A stretch of 64,000 bases of DNA from an uncultured Mucilaginibacter sp. (GCA_903864275.1 CAIPFE010000008.1:152989-216988), one strand, 5' to 3'. Counted from the first letter of the stretch, positions 26,562 to 36,043 are shown. Notes: generated by a model from the letters alone, not told the origin. A program made the numbers and translations.

Positions 26562-27824
26562 CTATGCCCATTGCGAAATGCCAAGGTTCTGTGAGCACAG
26601 CTCCACCGCGCTCGCAAAAGCGTCTTCATGAAACCCATATTTAAAATAGCTGCCGCAAAAATAAACCGGGCCCGTTTCGTTTAATTTAAACAATTCGGCC
26701 TGGGCGTTTATGGCAGGGACATCAAATAATGGATGTTCATAATCAATTTCTTTGATGATCTTTTTGGGATCAAGATTATTGTGCGGATTGATGGAAACAA
26801 AATAATCCTTTTTGTCCGATACCTGCTGCAGGCTGTTCATCCAGTAAATAGTACTGGGTGTTAGTTTTCCGTTCTCCATTTGTATCCTGTAGTTCCAGCT
26901 GCTCCAGGCCAGTTTGGTTTTTGGCATGATGCTTTTATCGGTATGTAAAACAGCTTTGTTGAACTGATATTTAAAATTTGAAAGCAGCCGTTGTTCATTG
27001 GCCGTTGGCGAATCAAGCATTGCCAAAGCCTGGTCGCCATGGGTGGCGATGATCACCCTGTCGAATATTTCCTGCGAACCATCAGATGTATGAACGGCTA
27101 CTTTTCCGCTTTCACGGATAACTTTTATGGCTTTCCTGTTTATGGTAATGCGGGCTTTAAACGGTTTGATCAATATTTCCCGGTACGACTGGCTGCCGTT
27201 TTCCAGTGTGTACCATTGATGTTGAGTGTCCAATCCTAAAAAGCCGTGATTTAAAAAAAAGCGTATCAAAGTTACTGCCGGGAAATCCAGTATTTGTTCC
27301 ATGGGTGTCGACCATACGGCGGAACTCATTGGCACCAGGTATTTCCAGAGCATATCTTCGCCAAAGTCAAACTCTTTTACATATTTCCCGATGGAATAAT
27401 TAGCATATTTCGGGTCGTCCAAAATCTTAACGCTTTCCTTATTAAAGCGGCCGATCTGGTTCAGCATCCTGATATAACGAAGATTAAAAATATTTTTACG
27501 CTGTGCAAAAAGATGGTTTACACTCGATCCGCTGTATTCCAGCCCGCTCGGGATATGCTGCACGCTGAACGACATATTGGTTTTTTTAACCGGTGCTTGT
27601 ATCTCATCAAATAGCCTGCATAAATTGGGGTAGGTTTTAAAGTTAAAAACCATAAAACCGGTATCGATGTAAACAGGCTTGCCGTCTTCATCCACTGTTA
27701 TGGTGTTAGTGTGGCCACCGATATAGTCGTTTTGCTCGTAAATTGTCAGGCCGGTATGCTTGTACAAAAAGTGTGCGCAGCCCATGCCTGCAATACCTGT
27801 CCCGATGATGGCGGTTTTGACCAT
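26562..27824 (-). CDS. FAD-dependent amine-oxidase-like oxidoreductase
   Basis: A 420-residue flavoprotein. The N-terminal AIIGTGIAGMGCAHFL is the dinucleotide-binding GxGxxG, followed by YEQNDYIGGHTNTI and VYIDTGFMVFN, typical of the NAD(P)-binding amine oxidase-like group. The C-terminus has GPVYFCGSYFKYGFHEDAF, the usual FAD-contacting end. It stands 1 nt from the upstream hydrolase gene and 75 nt from DUF1365, and is expected to oxidise an acyl-chain intermediate (inference). Confidence 0.85.
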   Translation of the reverse strand: MVKTAIIGTGIAGMGCAHFLYKHTGLTIYEQNDYIGGHTNTITVDEDGKPVYIDTGFMVFNFKTYPNLCRLFDEIQAPVKKTNMSFSVQHIPSGLEYSGSSVNHLFAQRKNIFNLRYIRMLNQIGRFNKESVKILDDPKYANYSIGKYVKEFDFGEDMLWKYLVPMSSAVWSTPMEQILDFPAVTLIRFFLNHGFLGLDTQHQWYTLENGSQSYREILIKPFKARITINRKAIKVIRESGKVAVHTSDGSQEIFDRVIIATHGDQALAMLDSPTANEQRLLSNFKYQFNKAVLHTDKSIMPKTKLAWSSWNYRIQMENGKLTPSTIYWMNSLQQVSDKKDYFVSINPHNNLDPKKIIKEIDYEHPLFDVPAINAQAELFKLNETGPVYFCGSYFKYGFHEDAFASAVELCSQNLGISQWA

Positions 27825-27825
27825 A

Positions 27826-29013
27826 TTATTGAGTGATCGTATTTAAAAATGTTTCCACTGCGTAAGTTGATAATTGCCCGCCCGGGCCATTCAGGTTATA
27901 GTCAAAGCCATGCGTGGCCCAGGGCAGCTTTAACCAGTAATGTTTAATACCGTTTTGTTGTAATTTTAAATTCAGGCGGCGGCTGTGTTCCGGCGAAACC
28001 AATACATCATTACCACCATGAATAATAAGTGTCGGTACGGATTGCCGGCTCACAAATTCGAGCGGCGAAGAGGCGAAATATTTTTCAGGAACCTGTTTAT
28101 AGGTTCCTCCCACATAATCCCCCATCACCTTTCTCGAATTCATGATGAGCGGGTTTGAAGGTTTGGAGTAACCCCAAACCATATCGGCCGGACCGTAAAA
28201 ATCAATTACGCCTTTTAAGCTGGCTTCATGCATAGTATAAGCTGCAAGCAGGGCGATCTGCGCACCGGCGGAGCGACCAAGCAGCACAAAATTTGTAGTA
28301 TCAATGTGCAGTTCATTCGCGTGTTTTTTCAGGTAGGCAATAGCTGCACGGATATCCTCGACGGGAGCAGGGGTTTGATATTTTGGGGCCAGCCGGTAAT
28401 TTATGGCAGCAACGTTATAACCTTTTGTGGCAAGATAGCTATTCAGCTCGGGCAATTGTTTGTTATCACCGCCAGCCCATGAGCCGCCGTGAACAATTAT
28501 AACGCATGGGTGTTTGTCGCTCGGAATTTCGGGCAGATCAATTGCAGGATGAAGGGATGACAGGTTAAATGCTTTTGCCTGGTAAAAGTCCATTGACATC
28601 GAAGTATCTGAATACTTTACATAAGTTAACGTTTTGTAGGGAACCTCCGTCGTTCCTTTAAACAGGTTCCAAAAGCCAAATGGCGTATCCGATTTGAATA
28701 GTACAGGTTGATTTGGGCCAGTAGTATCAGTAAGGGATTTGACCATATCCTGCGCAATACCCTTAGCTACCCCATATGCCCTGAATATTGACGAAAGAAA
28801 GATCAGCAGCGTTATTATGCCTATTATCGTCCCGGCATGCCGATATTTTCGCAACCATATACCCGATGTAATTAACAAGACCGTAGCGCCTGCAAATACC
28901 AATGGAAATTCAGTAACGCCAATGGCCAGCAGCCATAAATAATAGGCCGGCGCTCTTGAGAAGCTCAGCAAGGATACCAGGAAAAGTATTATAAGCATGC
29001 AGAAACGGATCAT
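27826..29013 (-). CDS. Alpha/beta hydrolase (esterase/lipase type) with N-terminal membrane domain
   Basis: A 395-residue protein. The first 75 residues hold two or three hydrophobic helices. The catalytic domain begins near 120 and shows the oxyanion motif HGGSWAGGD, nucleophile GRSAGAQ (Ser in GxSxG), HGGNDVLVSPEHSR (acid) and TWATHGF-like His (PWATHGFD), as in BD-FAE/HSL-type esterases. It could hydrolyse or transfer acyl esters in the operon's lipid pathway. Its ATG overlaps the preceding methyltransferase gene by ATGA. Confidence 0.85.
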   Translation of the reverse strand: MIRFCMLIILFLVSLLSFSRAPAYYLWLLAIGVTEFPLVFAGATVLLITSGIWLRKYRHAGTIIGIITLLIFLSSIFRAYGVAKGIAQDMVKSLTDTTGPNQPVLFKSDTPFGFWNLFKGTTEVPYKTLTYVKYSDTSMSMDFYQAKAFNLSSLHPAIDLPEIPSDKHPCVIIVHGGSWAGGDNKQLPELNSYLATKGYNVAAINYRLAPKYQTPAPVEDIRAAIAYLKKHANELHIDTTNFVLLGRSAGAQIALLAAYTMHEASLKGVIDFYGPADMVWGYSKPSNPLIMNSRKVMGDYVGGTYKQVPEKYFASSPLEFVSRQSVPTLIIHGGNDVLVSPEHSRRLNLKLQQNGIKHYWLKLPWATHGFDYNLNGPGGQLSTYAVETFLNTITQ

Positions 29014-30044
29014 TTGTGTGTTTTATGAAATAAATAATGACTAACCATCCATTCATTGCCTTTGTTATAATTCCATAATTCGGCGCAGGCCATGTAAAAT
29101 ATACGCCAGTAAACCCACCATTTGATAGCCTGGTCCTTACCGTAGGTTTCCTCAAAAAGGGGGACGATCTCCGCCTTGTGGCTGTCCATGTTTTTTAGCC
29201 AGGCTTCGGAAGTTTTGCCGTAATGCGTACCGTTTACATGCCAGTGTTTTTCAACTGCCAGGTCATCATTAAAATAAAACAACAGGTCATCGCCGGGCAT
29301 AATGCCGCCCGTAAAAAAGTACTTGCTCATCCAGTCGGTTTCGTCTTTTACTTCAAAAAGGTAGGTGTATTCCTTATGGGTAAAAATATGGATAAATAGT
29401 TTGCCATCCGGTTTTAAGCAGGAGGCCACTTTTTTCATCAATAGCTGGTAATTGCGCATGTGTTCAAACATTTCTACCGATACCACGCGGTCAAATTGTT
29501 CATCAATGCTAAATGTATTCATATCGGCAGTGATCACCGTTAAATTTGTGATGCCCCGTTCTTTAACCTGTCCGTCGATATATAGTTTTTGGGTACGGGA
29601 GTTGGATACAACCTTGAATGTGCTTTTAGGATATTTCGCCGCCATATAGAGTGACAGCGAGCCCCAGCCGCAGCCTAATTCCAAAACCTGCTGTCCATTT
29701 TCGAGTTCAGCTCGCTGGCAGGTAAGTTCCAGTATGTCATCTTCGGATATATCAATATCAGTAACCCCGGGTTTCCAGTAACCGCTTGAATATTTCAGGT
29801 TTTTACCGAGGCAATACTGATAAAATTGCGTTGGCACTTCATAATGCTGCTGGTTGGCATCGGCTGTATTTACCGCGATGGGCGATGCTTTTAGCTGATC
29901 AATTAAAGCTATTAAATGTGCTTGCTGTTCTTCCACATCGCCTTTGTTCTCCTCATCCAGGCGTTTTTTTAACAGTTTACGGATGCCTTGCCGCAGCAAA
30001 AAATCAGGGACTTTGTTTTGTTCAATCAGTTTATTGTACCACAT
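29010..30044 (-). CDS. Cyclopropane-synthase-like SAM methyltransferase (short form)
   Basis: A 344-residue paralogue of the CFA-type enzyme at 24353 without its full N-terminal lipid-binding domain. HYEVPTQFYQYCLGKNLKYSSGYW, VLELGCGWGSLSLYMAAKYP and RVVSVEMFEHMRNYQLL are visible. Two CFA-like enzymes in one operon suggest two successive methyl transfers or different acyl positions, as in furan- or methyl-fatty-acid synthesis (inference). It is coupled to the downstream hydrolase by a 4-nt overlap. Confidence 0.88.
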   Translation of the reverse strand: MWYNKLIEQNKVPDFLLRQGIRKLLKKRLDEENKGDVEEQQAHLIALIDQLKASPIAVNTADANQQHYEVPTQFYQYCLGKNLKYSSGYWKPGVTDIDISEDDILELTCQRAELENGQQVLELGCGWGSLSLYMAAKYPKSTFKVVSNSRTQKLYIDGQVKERGITNLTVITADMNTFSIDEQFDRVVSVEMFEHMRNYQLLMKKVASCLKPDGKLFIHIFTHKEYTYLFEVKDETDWMSKYFFTGGIMPGDDLLFYFNDDLAVEKHWHVNGTHYGKTSEAWLKNMDSHKAEIVPLFEETYGKDQAIKWWVYWRIFYMACAELWNYNKGNEWMVSHYLFHKTHK

Positions 30045-30196
30045 GCAGGCAGGGTTGGGTTGTTAGTTTTGTTTTAGAAGCTTACGTTTTTTTGATAAGA
30101 TCGGATTGAAAATGATAGAAATCCAGACTAAAACGAAATAGTGACGGTTTCATACGGCTCTTTTCAATAGCGACGGGTTTGAAACCCATCGCTATT

Positions 30197-30991
30197 TTAT
30201 CCCTTTTTAAACCACGGCACAAACGCGCTCGTTTTTTGCTGATATTTTTTAAATGCCTCGCCTCTTGAACGCAATGATTGCTCTTCCGTTGCCGGTATTC
30301 CTGTAACTTTTAACAAAAGATATAAAATGATAGCCGGGCTTATAATAGCAAGATACCCATAAGGCGAGGCCAGTGCAAATACAAAATAGGATACCCACAT
30401 CAGCCACTCGAAAAAATAATTGGGATGCCTTGAGTAGCCCCAAAGGCCGCTATCACAAACCTTGCCTTTATTTTCAGGATCTCTTTTAAACGCTGACAAC
30501 TGCGCATCGGCAATGGCCTCACCCAAAACACTGATCAGCCATAAACCTGCGCCTGCATATTCAAATGGCGAAAGCCTGGTTTCCGTATTAAGTGTGATGA
30601 CAAAAAAAGGAACCGCCAAAAGCAAATTTGATATAGCCTGAAACTGGAAGAAAAAGAAAAACTTCCTTTCGGGATTTGGCGCCCATTCTTTGCGCAATTG
30701 CTGGTAGCGGCCTTCTTCCACATGCAAATGCTTTATAATACGTATAGCGAGGTGGGTACCCAACCGTACCCCTGCTATGATCACCATGCCGCAGATCAGC
30801 AGTTTGCGGGTTTCGAAACCGGGGGCAAGCAGCAATAAAATGATAGCTATCACCGGGAAATTGTACGACCAGAAAATATCAACCACGCCAGCATTTTTAA
30901 TTTTATGGGCCCAAAGCCATACCAGCAGCATGATGCCGCAGCAGGCTATCAAACTGTAAAGCACCAACGAAAAAATTGAACTGTTATCCAT
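30197..30991 (-). CDS. DUF1295 / steroid 5-alpha-reductase-like membrane protein
   Basis: A 264-residue polytopic protein with about seven hydrophobic segments. FWSYNFPVIA near the N-terminus and the C-terminal CDSGLWGYSRHPNYFFEWLMW are characteristic of DUF1295, in the same fold as steroid 5-alpha reductases and ICMT. It may reduce an acyl or isoprenoid double bond. The ATG at 30991 overlaps the DUF1475 stop by 8 nt; an ATG seven codons upstream (31012) is also possible. Confidence 0.85.
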   Translation of the reverse strand: MDNSSIFSLVLYSLIACCGIMLLVWLWAHKIKNAGVVDIFWSYNFPVIAIILLLLAPGFETRKLLICGMVIIAGVRLGTHLAIRIIKHLHVEEGRYQQLRKEWAPNPERKFFFFFQFQAISNLLLAVPFFVITLNTETRLSPFEYAGAGLWLISVLGEAIADAQLSAFKRDPENKGKVCDSGLWGYSRHPNYFFEWLMWVSYFVFALASPYGYLAIISPAIILYLLLKVTGIPATEEQSLRSRGEAFKKYQQKTSAFVPWFKKG

Positions 30992-31319
30992 TTTGTTTAC
31001 TAAAAAATTCATTTAAACCCTCTCCCGGCTTAAGGCTGAAAAGCTGTATCAGCACATAGGCGCAGGTTGCAATACTTCCTAAAGCTACCAATAATAACAG
31101 CCAGGTAATTCTTAAGGCAATACTTTTTTCTTTATAGCATACCCATAGAAAAATCGCCGTAACGTTTGCATAAAAATCCCAAAGTGTTGCACGCATCCAG
31201 GGTATCGAACCCAAAAAATGCCACTCCTTAAACAGGTTGCTGTTAATGCTGGTGCTGATCACCATATAACACATCCATACAAGCAGGGCACTGAAAAATA
31301 CTTTTAATGCAGTGATCAT
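30984..31319 (-). CDS. DUF1475-like small membrane protein
   Basis: A 111-residue protein with three hydrophobic segments. MITALKVFFSALLVWMCYMV, SIPWMRATLWDFYANV and LWVCYKE fit the DUF1475 family. It is the promoter-proximal gene of the lipid operon, and its stop overlaps the DUF1295 gene. Function unknown; the conserved neighbourhood with DUF1295 and CFA-like genes points to a membrane-lipid role. Confidence 0.7.
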   Translation of the reverse strand: MITALKVFFSALLVWMCYMVISTSINSNLFKEWHFLGSIPWMRATLWDFYANVTAIFLWVCYKEKSIALRITWLLLLVALGSIATCAYVLIQLFSLKPGEGLNEFFSKQNG

Positions 31320-31329
31320 GGTGTTTTAA

Positions 31330-31458
31330 GTTGGAAATTCGATTATTCGCTTCTATATAACTTTAGTTTTCGTTTGCCGAAACGTCGGTTGCAGCTTCTT
31401 TCCGGGCTGCTTACTGACCTTCTGACTATTCATTGACCTAATCGACTATTCGACTCAA
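31330..31458. repeat. Word repeat next to peroxiredoxin stop
   Basis: On the minus strand the TGA of the peroxiredoxin gene is followed at once by GTCGAATAGTCGATTAGGTC and more GTCA-type words; ATTCGATTATTCG at 31336 is a related copy on the other side of the gap. No terminator with a U-run is seen. Confidence 0.5.
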
Positions 31459-31997
31459 TCAACCGATTTCTTTATAAATTCCAAAGCATCATCGGCGTGC
31501 GCTTTTCCCTGCAGCATTGCTGTGTGCGTGTAAACTATTTTTCCTTTCAGGTTAACAACAAAAGTTTCCCTGCCGGGCATAAACATGCTTGTTTTTACAC
31601 CGAACATTGTATAGACTTTATTATCCGGGTCGCTTAGCAGTATGAAAGGCAATTTATAATGCTGCTGAAAGGTTTTATGACTGGCAACCGTGCCCGCGTT
31701 AATGCCAACTACAATAGCGCCTGCCTTTGTAAACTCATTAAAACTATCGCGAAAAGCACATGCCTCCTTGGTGCAAACCATGCTCTCATCTTTTGGGTAA
31801 AAATAAATCACCATTACCTTTTTACCTATATAATCAGCTACCTTAAATGTTTTTCCATCCTGGTCCACCAGGGAAAAACGAGGCACAGGATCGCCTGCGG
31901 CCATGTTCTTTCGTAGTGGCTGCGCATTTCCGCAAGCCGTCAATAACATAAAAACTACAGAAGTAAATAGCGGCATTTTCCCGAAAATTTGTCTCAT
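31455..31997 (-). CDS. Peroxiredoxin (BCP/AhpC-TSA type), lipoprotein
   Basis: A 180-residue thiol peroxidase that reduces hydroperoxides. YFYPKDESMVCTKEACAFRD holds the peroxidatic Cys (VCT) and the resolving Cys five residues on, the atypical 2-Cys BCP arrangement. An N-terminal hydrophobic stretch with LLTAC suggests lipid anchoring in the envelope, which is unusual for BCP and argues for extracytoplasmic defence. GTVASHKTFQQHYKLPFILLSD is standard. A second ATG (MPLFTS) seven codons in is possible. Confidence 0.88.
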   Translation of the reverse strand: MRQIFGKMPLFTSVVFMLLTACGNAQPLRKNMAAGDPVPRFSLVDQDGKTFKVADYIGKKVMVIYFYPKDESMVCTKEACAFRDSFNEFTKAGAIVVGINAGTVASHKTFQQHYKLPFILLSDPDNKVYTMFGVKTSMFMPGRETFVVNLKGKIVYTHTAMLQGKAHADDALEFIKKSVD

Positions 31998-32115
31998 TAT
32001 ATTTACTTACGTAAAATTTTGCTTCAGCGATTTTTTAAAGTTACTTATTTATAAATCCCTGCTATTTATTCGGTTTGAAAATATTTATCCTACTTTTAAA
32101 CAAAAGATCAACACC

Positions 32116-33114
32116 ATGCATAAGCTCCGCTACTGTTTTATTATTCTCTTTGCTTTTCCTGTTCTTTCAAGCGCCCAGGATACCTCTAAAATCAGCAACC
32201 AACCGGGATGGCAACTCATTACTACACAAAATGCCCCTGTAAAAAGAGAAGATTGCAGTTTTGTTGAAGTCGATGGCCTTTTCTATCTTCTTGGCGGTCG
32301 TGGCGTTAAACCGGTAGAGGTGTTTAACCCCGGGACAAAAACATGGCAGCAAAAAGGCAATACGCCGTTTGAAATGCATCATTTCCAGGCGGTGGCCTAT
32401 AAGAACAATATATATGTAGTTGGCGGTATGCGCGGAGGTTACCCGCATGAGAAGCCACTGGACAGCATTTATGTCTACGATACAAAAAAGGACGAATGGC
32501 AAAAAGGCCCGCCGATGCCTGCAGGCAGACTGCGCGGCTCGGGCGGGACAGTTATTTATAAAAATAAAATATACCTGGTTTGCGGTATACAGGATGGCCA
32601 TTACGATGGCACGGTGACCTGGATGGATGAGTTTGACCCGGCAACGGGCAAGTGGAGCATTTTGCCGGATGCCCCGCATGGGCGGGATCATTTTCATGCG
32701 GTAGTTATTGATCATAAGCTTTATTTGGCAGGCGGAAGGCGCACATCCGCAAAAACAAAGCAGGTAATTCAACTGACAGTTCCTGAAGTAGATGTATTTG
32801 ATTTTAAAAAACAAGTTTGGGAAACACTGCCCGCGAGTCAAAATATCCCAACGCAGCGCGCAGGCGGCACTGCGGTAAAATATAGAGGAAAGCTGGTGAT
32901 AATTGGCGGGGAAAGCATAGCGCAAAAAGAATCGCACCATGAAGTTGAAGCTTTTGATACCAAAACCGGCACCTGGACCAAATTACCTGGCTTGGTTACA
33001 GGCCGGCACGACACCGGGGCAATTACCTATAAAAACCGTATTTATATTGTTGCAGGTTCTGCAAACCGGGGAGGCGGCCCTGATCAAAATACAATTGAAG
33101 TACTGAACCAATAA
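32116..33114 (+). CDS. Exported kelch-repeat protein
   Basis: A 332-residue protein with a signal peptide ending LSSAQ. Six kelch motifs (LFYLLGGRG, NIYVVGGMRGG, KIYLVCGIQDG, KLYLAGGRR, KLVIIGGES, RIYIVAGSANRGG) spaced by about 50 residues form a six-bladed propeller. Bacterial members include N-acetylneuraminate epimerases and binding proteins; no catalytic signature allows a choice. ATG at 32116 gives the signal peptide; the open frame extends upstream into the peroxiredoxin gene on the other strand. Confidence 0.8.
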   Translation: MHKLRYCFIILFAFPVLSSAQDTSKISNQPGWQLITTQNAPVKREDCSFVEVDGLFYLLGGRGVKPVEVFNPGTKTWQQKGNTPFEMHHFQAVAYKNNIYVVGGMRGGYPHEKPLDSIYVYDTKKDEWQKGPPMPAGRLRGSGGTVIYKNKIYLVCGIQDGHYDGTVTWMDEFDPATGKWSILPDAPHGRDHFHAVVIDHKLYLAGGRRTSAKTKQVIQLTVPEVDVFDFKKQVWETLPASQNIPTQRAGGTAVKYRGKLVIIGGESIAQKESHHEVEAFDTKTGTWTKLPGLVTGRHDTGAITYKNRIYIVAGSANRGGGPDQNTIEVLNQ

Positions 33115-33138
33115 AATCTTCGCATAAAAATCTTCTTT

Positions 33139-33213
33139 CGATATCGGAAAATATTTTTCAAAAAATATTTTCCGATATCGAATTGGAAAATTATATTTGA
33201 AAAATATTTTCCG
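33139..33213. promoter_or_regulatory. Candidate TetR operator array: 20-bp perfect inverted repeat plus third copy
   Basis: CGATATCGGAAAATATTTTT (33139-33158) is the exact reverse complement of 33161-33180, with a 2-nt spacer. The core AAAAATATTTTCCG occurs again at 33200-33213, 8 nt before the ATG of the TetR-type regulator. Three copies of one site directly upstream of a repressor gene fit autoregulation; the palindrome may also end the kelch transcript. Confidence 0.6.
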
Positions 33214-33221
33214 CATCGCTG

Positions 33222-33821
33222 ATGAAAGAAAAAATAATCGAAACATCATTACAGGAATTTTTGAAACATGGCATTCGAAAAATGACTATGCAAAAGCTTG
33301 TTTTGGCCTTAGGTATTTCCACAAAAACCATGTACAAGTATTTCGGTAATAAAGAAGAACTTTTGGAGCAATGCCTGAAAATTCACTACAGTGAAGCAGA
33401 TAAAGAAGTGAAAAATATCTTAGAAGGCTCGCCAAATGTGGTAGAGTCTGTTTGCAGGATATATTCAAAAGCAATTGAAACTGATTTTGGCACTAACCAC
33501 TTGTTTTATTATGATCTGAACCATTATTATCCCGAGCTGCAGGACAGGGTAATAAAGCAATACAGCAACGGGGCGCTTGAAACCTTAACCGGATTAATTA
33601 ACCAGGGGATAAACGAAGGGTATTTTTTGAGCTATTTAAAAGCGCCTGTCGTTTTAGAAACGCTGACCATTTTATATGCTTCGGTAACGCGGTCGAATGT
33701 TTATAAAAAGTTCGGCCTAAAGCGGGAATTAATAAACCAAACCATAAACATTTACCTGCGGGGAATTTGTACAGCTAAAGGCTTAGAAGTAATAAATCAA
33801 CTGAAAGGATCATCCAATTAA
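33222..33821 (+). CDS. TetR/AcrR-family transcriptional regulator
   Basis: A 199-residue DNA-binding repressor. The N-terminal helix-turn-helix is GIRKMTMQKLVLALGISTKTMYKYFGNKEELL (residues about 14-46), followed by a helical ligand-binding domain of unknown specificity. It stands 8 nt after a three-copy palindromic element, its likely own operator. The GH20 gene starts 10 nt downstream, so control of amino-sugar release by this regulator is possible. Confidence 0.88.
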   Translation: MKEKIIETSLQEFLKHGIRKMTMQKLVLALGISTKTMYKYFGNKEELLEQCLKIHYSEADKEVKNILEGSPNVVESVCRIYSKAIETDFGTNHLFYYDLNHYYPELQDRVIKQYSNGALETLTGLINQGINEGYFLSYLKAPVVLETLTILYASVTRSNVYKKFGLKRELINQTINIYLRGICTAKGLEVINQLKGSSN

Positions 33822-33831
33822 ACCTAAAATT

Positions 33832-35946
33832 ATGCGTACCATTTTTACGGCCCTGTTAATTTTTACAGGCATTTTATCAGCCGGGGCGCAAAGCCCCGAT
33901 TCCCTATACTTGCTGCCGCGCCCGCAGTCGGCTAAACTCAACAGCGGCCGGTTTGTGTTCGCTCCGCAATTTACCGTTGGCGTCCAGGGGCCGGGCAGTG
34001 CGAAATTGACAGCCGCCGTTAACAGGTTTTATATACAATTGGGTAAACGCACCGGGGTTTATTTCCCGCAGGAATTTATTACGGCTGCCGATAATAATGC
34101 GGGCGCGCAATTGACCGTCAAATTCGATCGATCTGTTTTACCGCAGATAGGAATTGATGAGAGTTATAGTTTAAATATATCACCGACAAAAATAAGCCTC
34201 ACGGCATCTACAGATATCGGTGCAATGCGGGGGTTGGAAACATTGTACCAATTAGTAGCGCCATCAGGCACAGGCTATTACTGCCCTGCAGGTGAGATTT
34301 CGGACTCGCCGCGGTTTAAATGGCGGGGATTAATGATAGATGTCGCCAGGCACTTTATACCCTTCGAGGTTTTAAAAAGGAATATTGATGCGATGTCCAT
34401 AGTGAAAATTAATGTACTCCACCTGCACCTTTCGGATGATGAAGGTTTTAGAGTGGAGTCCAAAGTGTATCCAAAACTACAGGAGCTGGGTTCAAATGGC
34501 TACTATTATACGCAGGAGCAAATCAAAGAGCTGATGAATTACGCGCATGACAGGGGCATTATCATAGTCCCCGAATTTGATCTGCCGGGGCATAGCACAA
34601 GCATCCTTGCGGCCTATCCTTTTTTGGCGAGTTACCCGGCAAACTATAAACCGGCCAGGCGTTATAAACTGGATACGATAAAAAAATTAAACCTGATGTC
34701 GGTGATGAAATTGATCAGCGAAACGCCAACGCCAACCATCGACCCAAGCAAAGAAAGCACCTATACTTTCTTCGACGGCTTTTTTAAAGAAATGAGCGGT
34801 TTGTTCCCCGATCCCTACCTGCACATCGGCGCGGACGAAAATAACGGTGTGGCCTGGAAACAAAATCCTGCAATAGTTGCCTTTATGACTGCCAAAGGCA
34901 TTAAAAATACGGATGAATTGCAGGCTTACTTTGTAAAGCGCTTGCACGACATAGCTCAAAAATATAACAAACGTATCATCGGCTGGGAAGAAGCATTTAA
35001 CCCTTCGATACCGCAGGATGTGATCGTACAGAAATGGAAACCTGCTCCGGCTGCTGATACGCTGGTCAAGAGCATTATTGCGCATAATAGCCAGGTAATC
35101 ATTTCTTCAGGTTATTACCTGGATATGTATTTCCCTGCCTATATCCATTATTTAAATGACCCTGTTTCGGCAAATGTGAGCGCGGCCGACGCGGATAAGG
35201 GGATACTTGGGGGTGAAGCTGCTATCTGGAGTGAATCGGTAAACGGGGATAATGAAGAGATCCGCGTATGGCCACGGGCGGCGGCCATTGCAGAAAGGCT
35301 ATGGTCGGCCGCCAGTGTTAAAGACGTTGACGATATGTATCGCCGCTTATGGATGCTTGATTTTGAGTTGAATGACCGGGCGATAGAAGAAAACACTAAC
35401 TATAACAAAATTCTGGCAAGGTGGGTAAGTGATGAAGACCTTACGCCTGTGCGCACCCTCGCCAACGTGTACACCCAGGTAAAAGGATATAAACGTTTAA
35501 TGGGCGCCATGCTGACACCGGGCGCTGCCAGTCCGAACTTATCGTCGCCTCTGGTTAATATCGCAGATGTTGTGCATGCCGATTCGGAAACAGATTGGTA
35601 TTTCAGGCAATCGGTTGCCACTTACCTCGATAAACATGACGACACTTACCTGCAGGAAATAAAATCGGAATTGCAGCGCTGGAAAAATAATAAAGTAAGG
35701 TTTAACGACCTGGCCGCAAACTCGCCCTACTTGCGACAGATCAGCGATTTGTCCGACCGTCTTTCCGATGCTGCGGGGATTGCTTTAAAAGCATTAAACG
35801 GCGAGGGCAATAAGGACGATCAGTTAAAACAATTACAACAAATGGAAAAGGCATTACATGAAGTTCAGTTAGCCATTTTGCCCGAATTGGAGGCATTGGT
35901 TACAGGTAAACTGAAACCTGTGCCCGCGGTATATCCGTTGTTTTGA
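33832..35946 (+). CDS. Exported beta-N-acetylhexosaminidase (GH20)
   Basis: A 704-residue enzyme that removes terminal N-acetylglucosamine or -galactosamine from glycans. Signal peptide ending SAGAQ; GH20b N-domain (about 25-150); catalytic barrel from about 155 with RWRGLMIDVARHF-like sequence, LHLHLSDDEGFRVESK and the catalytic Asp335-Glu336 pair in HIGADEN; the usual third Gly is Ala334. C-terminal 200 residues are helical. It follows the TetR gene by 10 nt. nagA at 52231 could process the released GlcNAc after phosphorylation. Confidence 0.9.
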   Translation: MRTIFTALLIFTGILSAGAQSPDSLYLLPRPQSAKLNSGRFVFAPQFTVGVQGPGSAKLTAAVNRFYIQLGKRTGVYFPQEFITAADNNAGAQLTVKFDRSVLPQIGIDESYSLNISPTKISLTASTDIGAMRGLETLYQLVAPSGTGYYCPAGEISDSPRFKWRGLMIDVARHFIPFEVLKRNIDAMSIVKINVLHLHLSDDEGFRVESKVYPKLQELGSNGYYYTQEQIKELMNYAHDRGIIIVPEFDLPGHSTSILAAYPFLASYPANYKPARRYKLDTIKKLNLMSVMKLISETPTPTIDPSKESTYTFFDGFFKEMSGLFPDPYLHIGADENNGVAWKQNPAIVAFMTAKGIKNTDELQAYFVKRLHDIAQKYNKRIIGWEEAFNPSIPQDVIVQKWKPAPAADTLVKSIIAHNSQVIISSGYYLDMYFPAYIHYLNDPVSANVSAADADKGILGGEAAIWSESVNGDNEEIRVWPRAAAIAERLWSAASVKDVDDMYRRLWMLDFELNDRAIEENTNYNKILARWVSDEDLTPVRTLANVYTQVKGYKRLMGAMLTPGAASPNLSSPLVNIADVVHADSETDWYFRQSVATYLDKHDDTYLQEIKSELQRWKNNKVRFNDLAANSPYLRQISDLSDRLSDAAGIALKALNGEGNKDDQLKQLQQMEKALHEVQLAILPELEALVTGKLKPVPAVYPLF

Positions 35947-36043
35947 CGCAAGTTCGATGCAGGACAAAATCTTTGCCCAATCATTTGGTCTAATAAAGGT
36001 ATCAATTACGTCATAATCTGCCGGCGTCGTAGCCATAGTCTGG

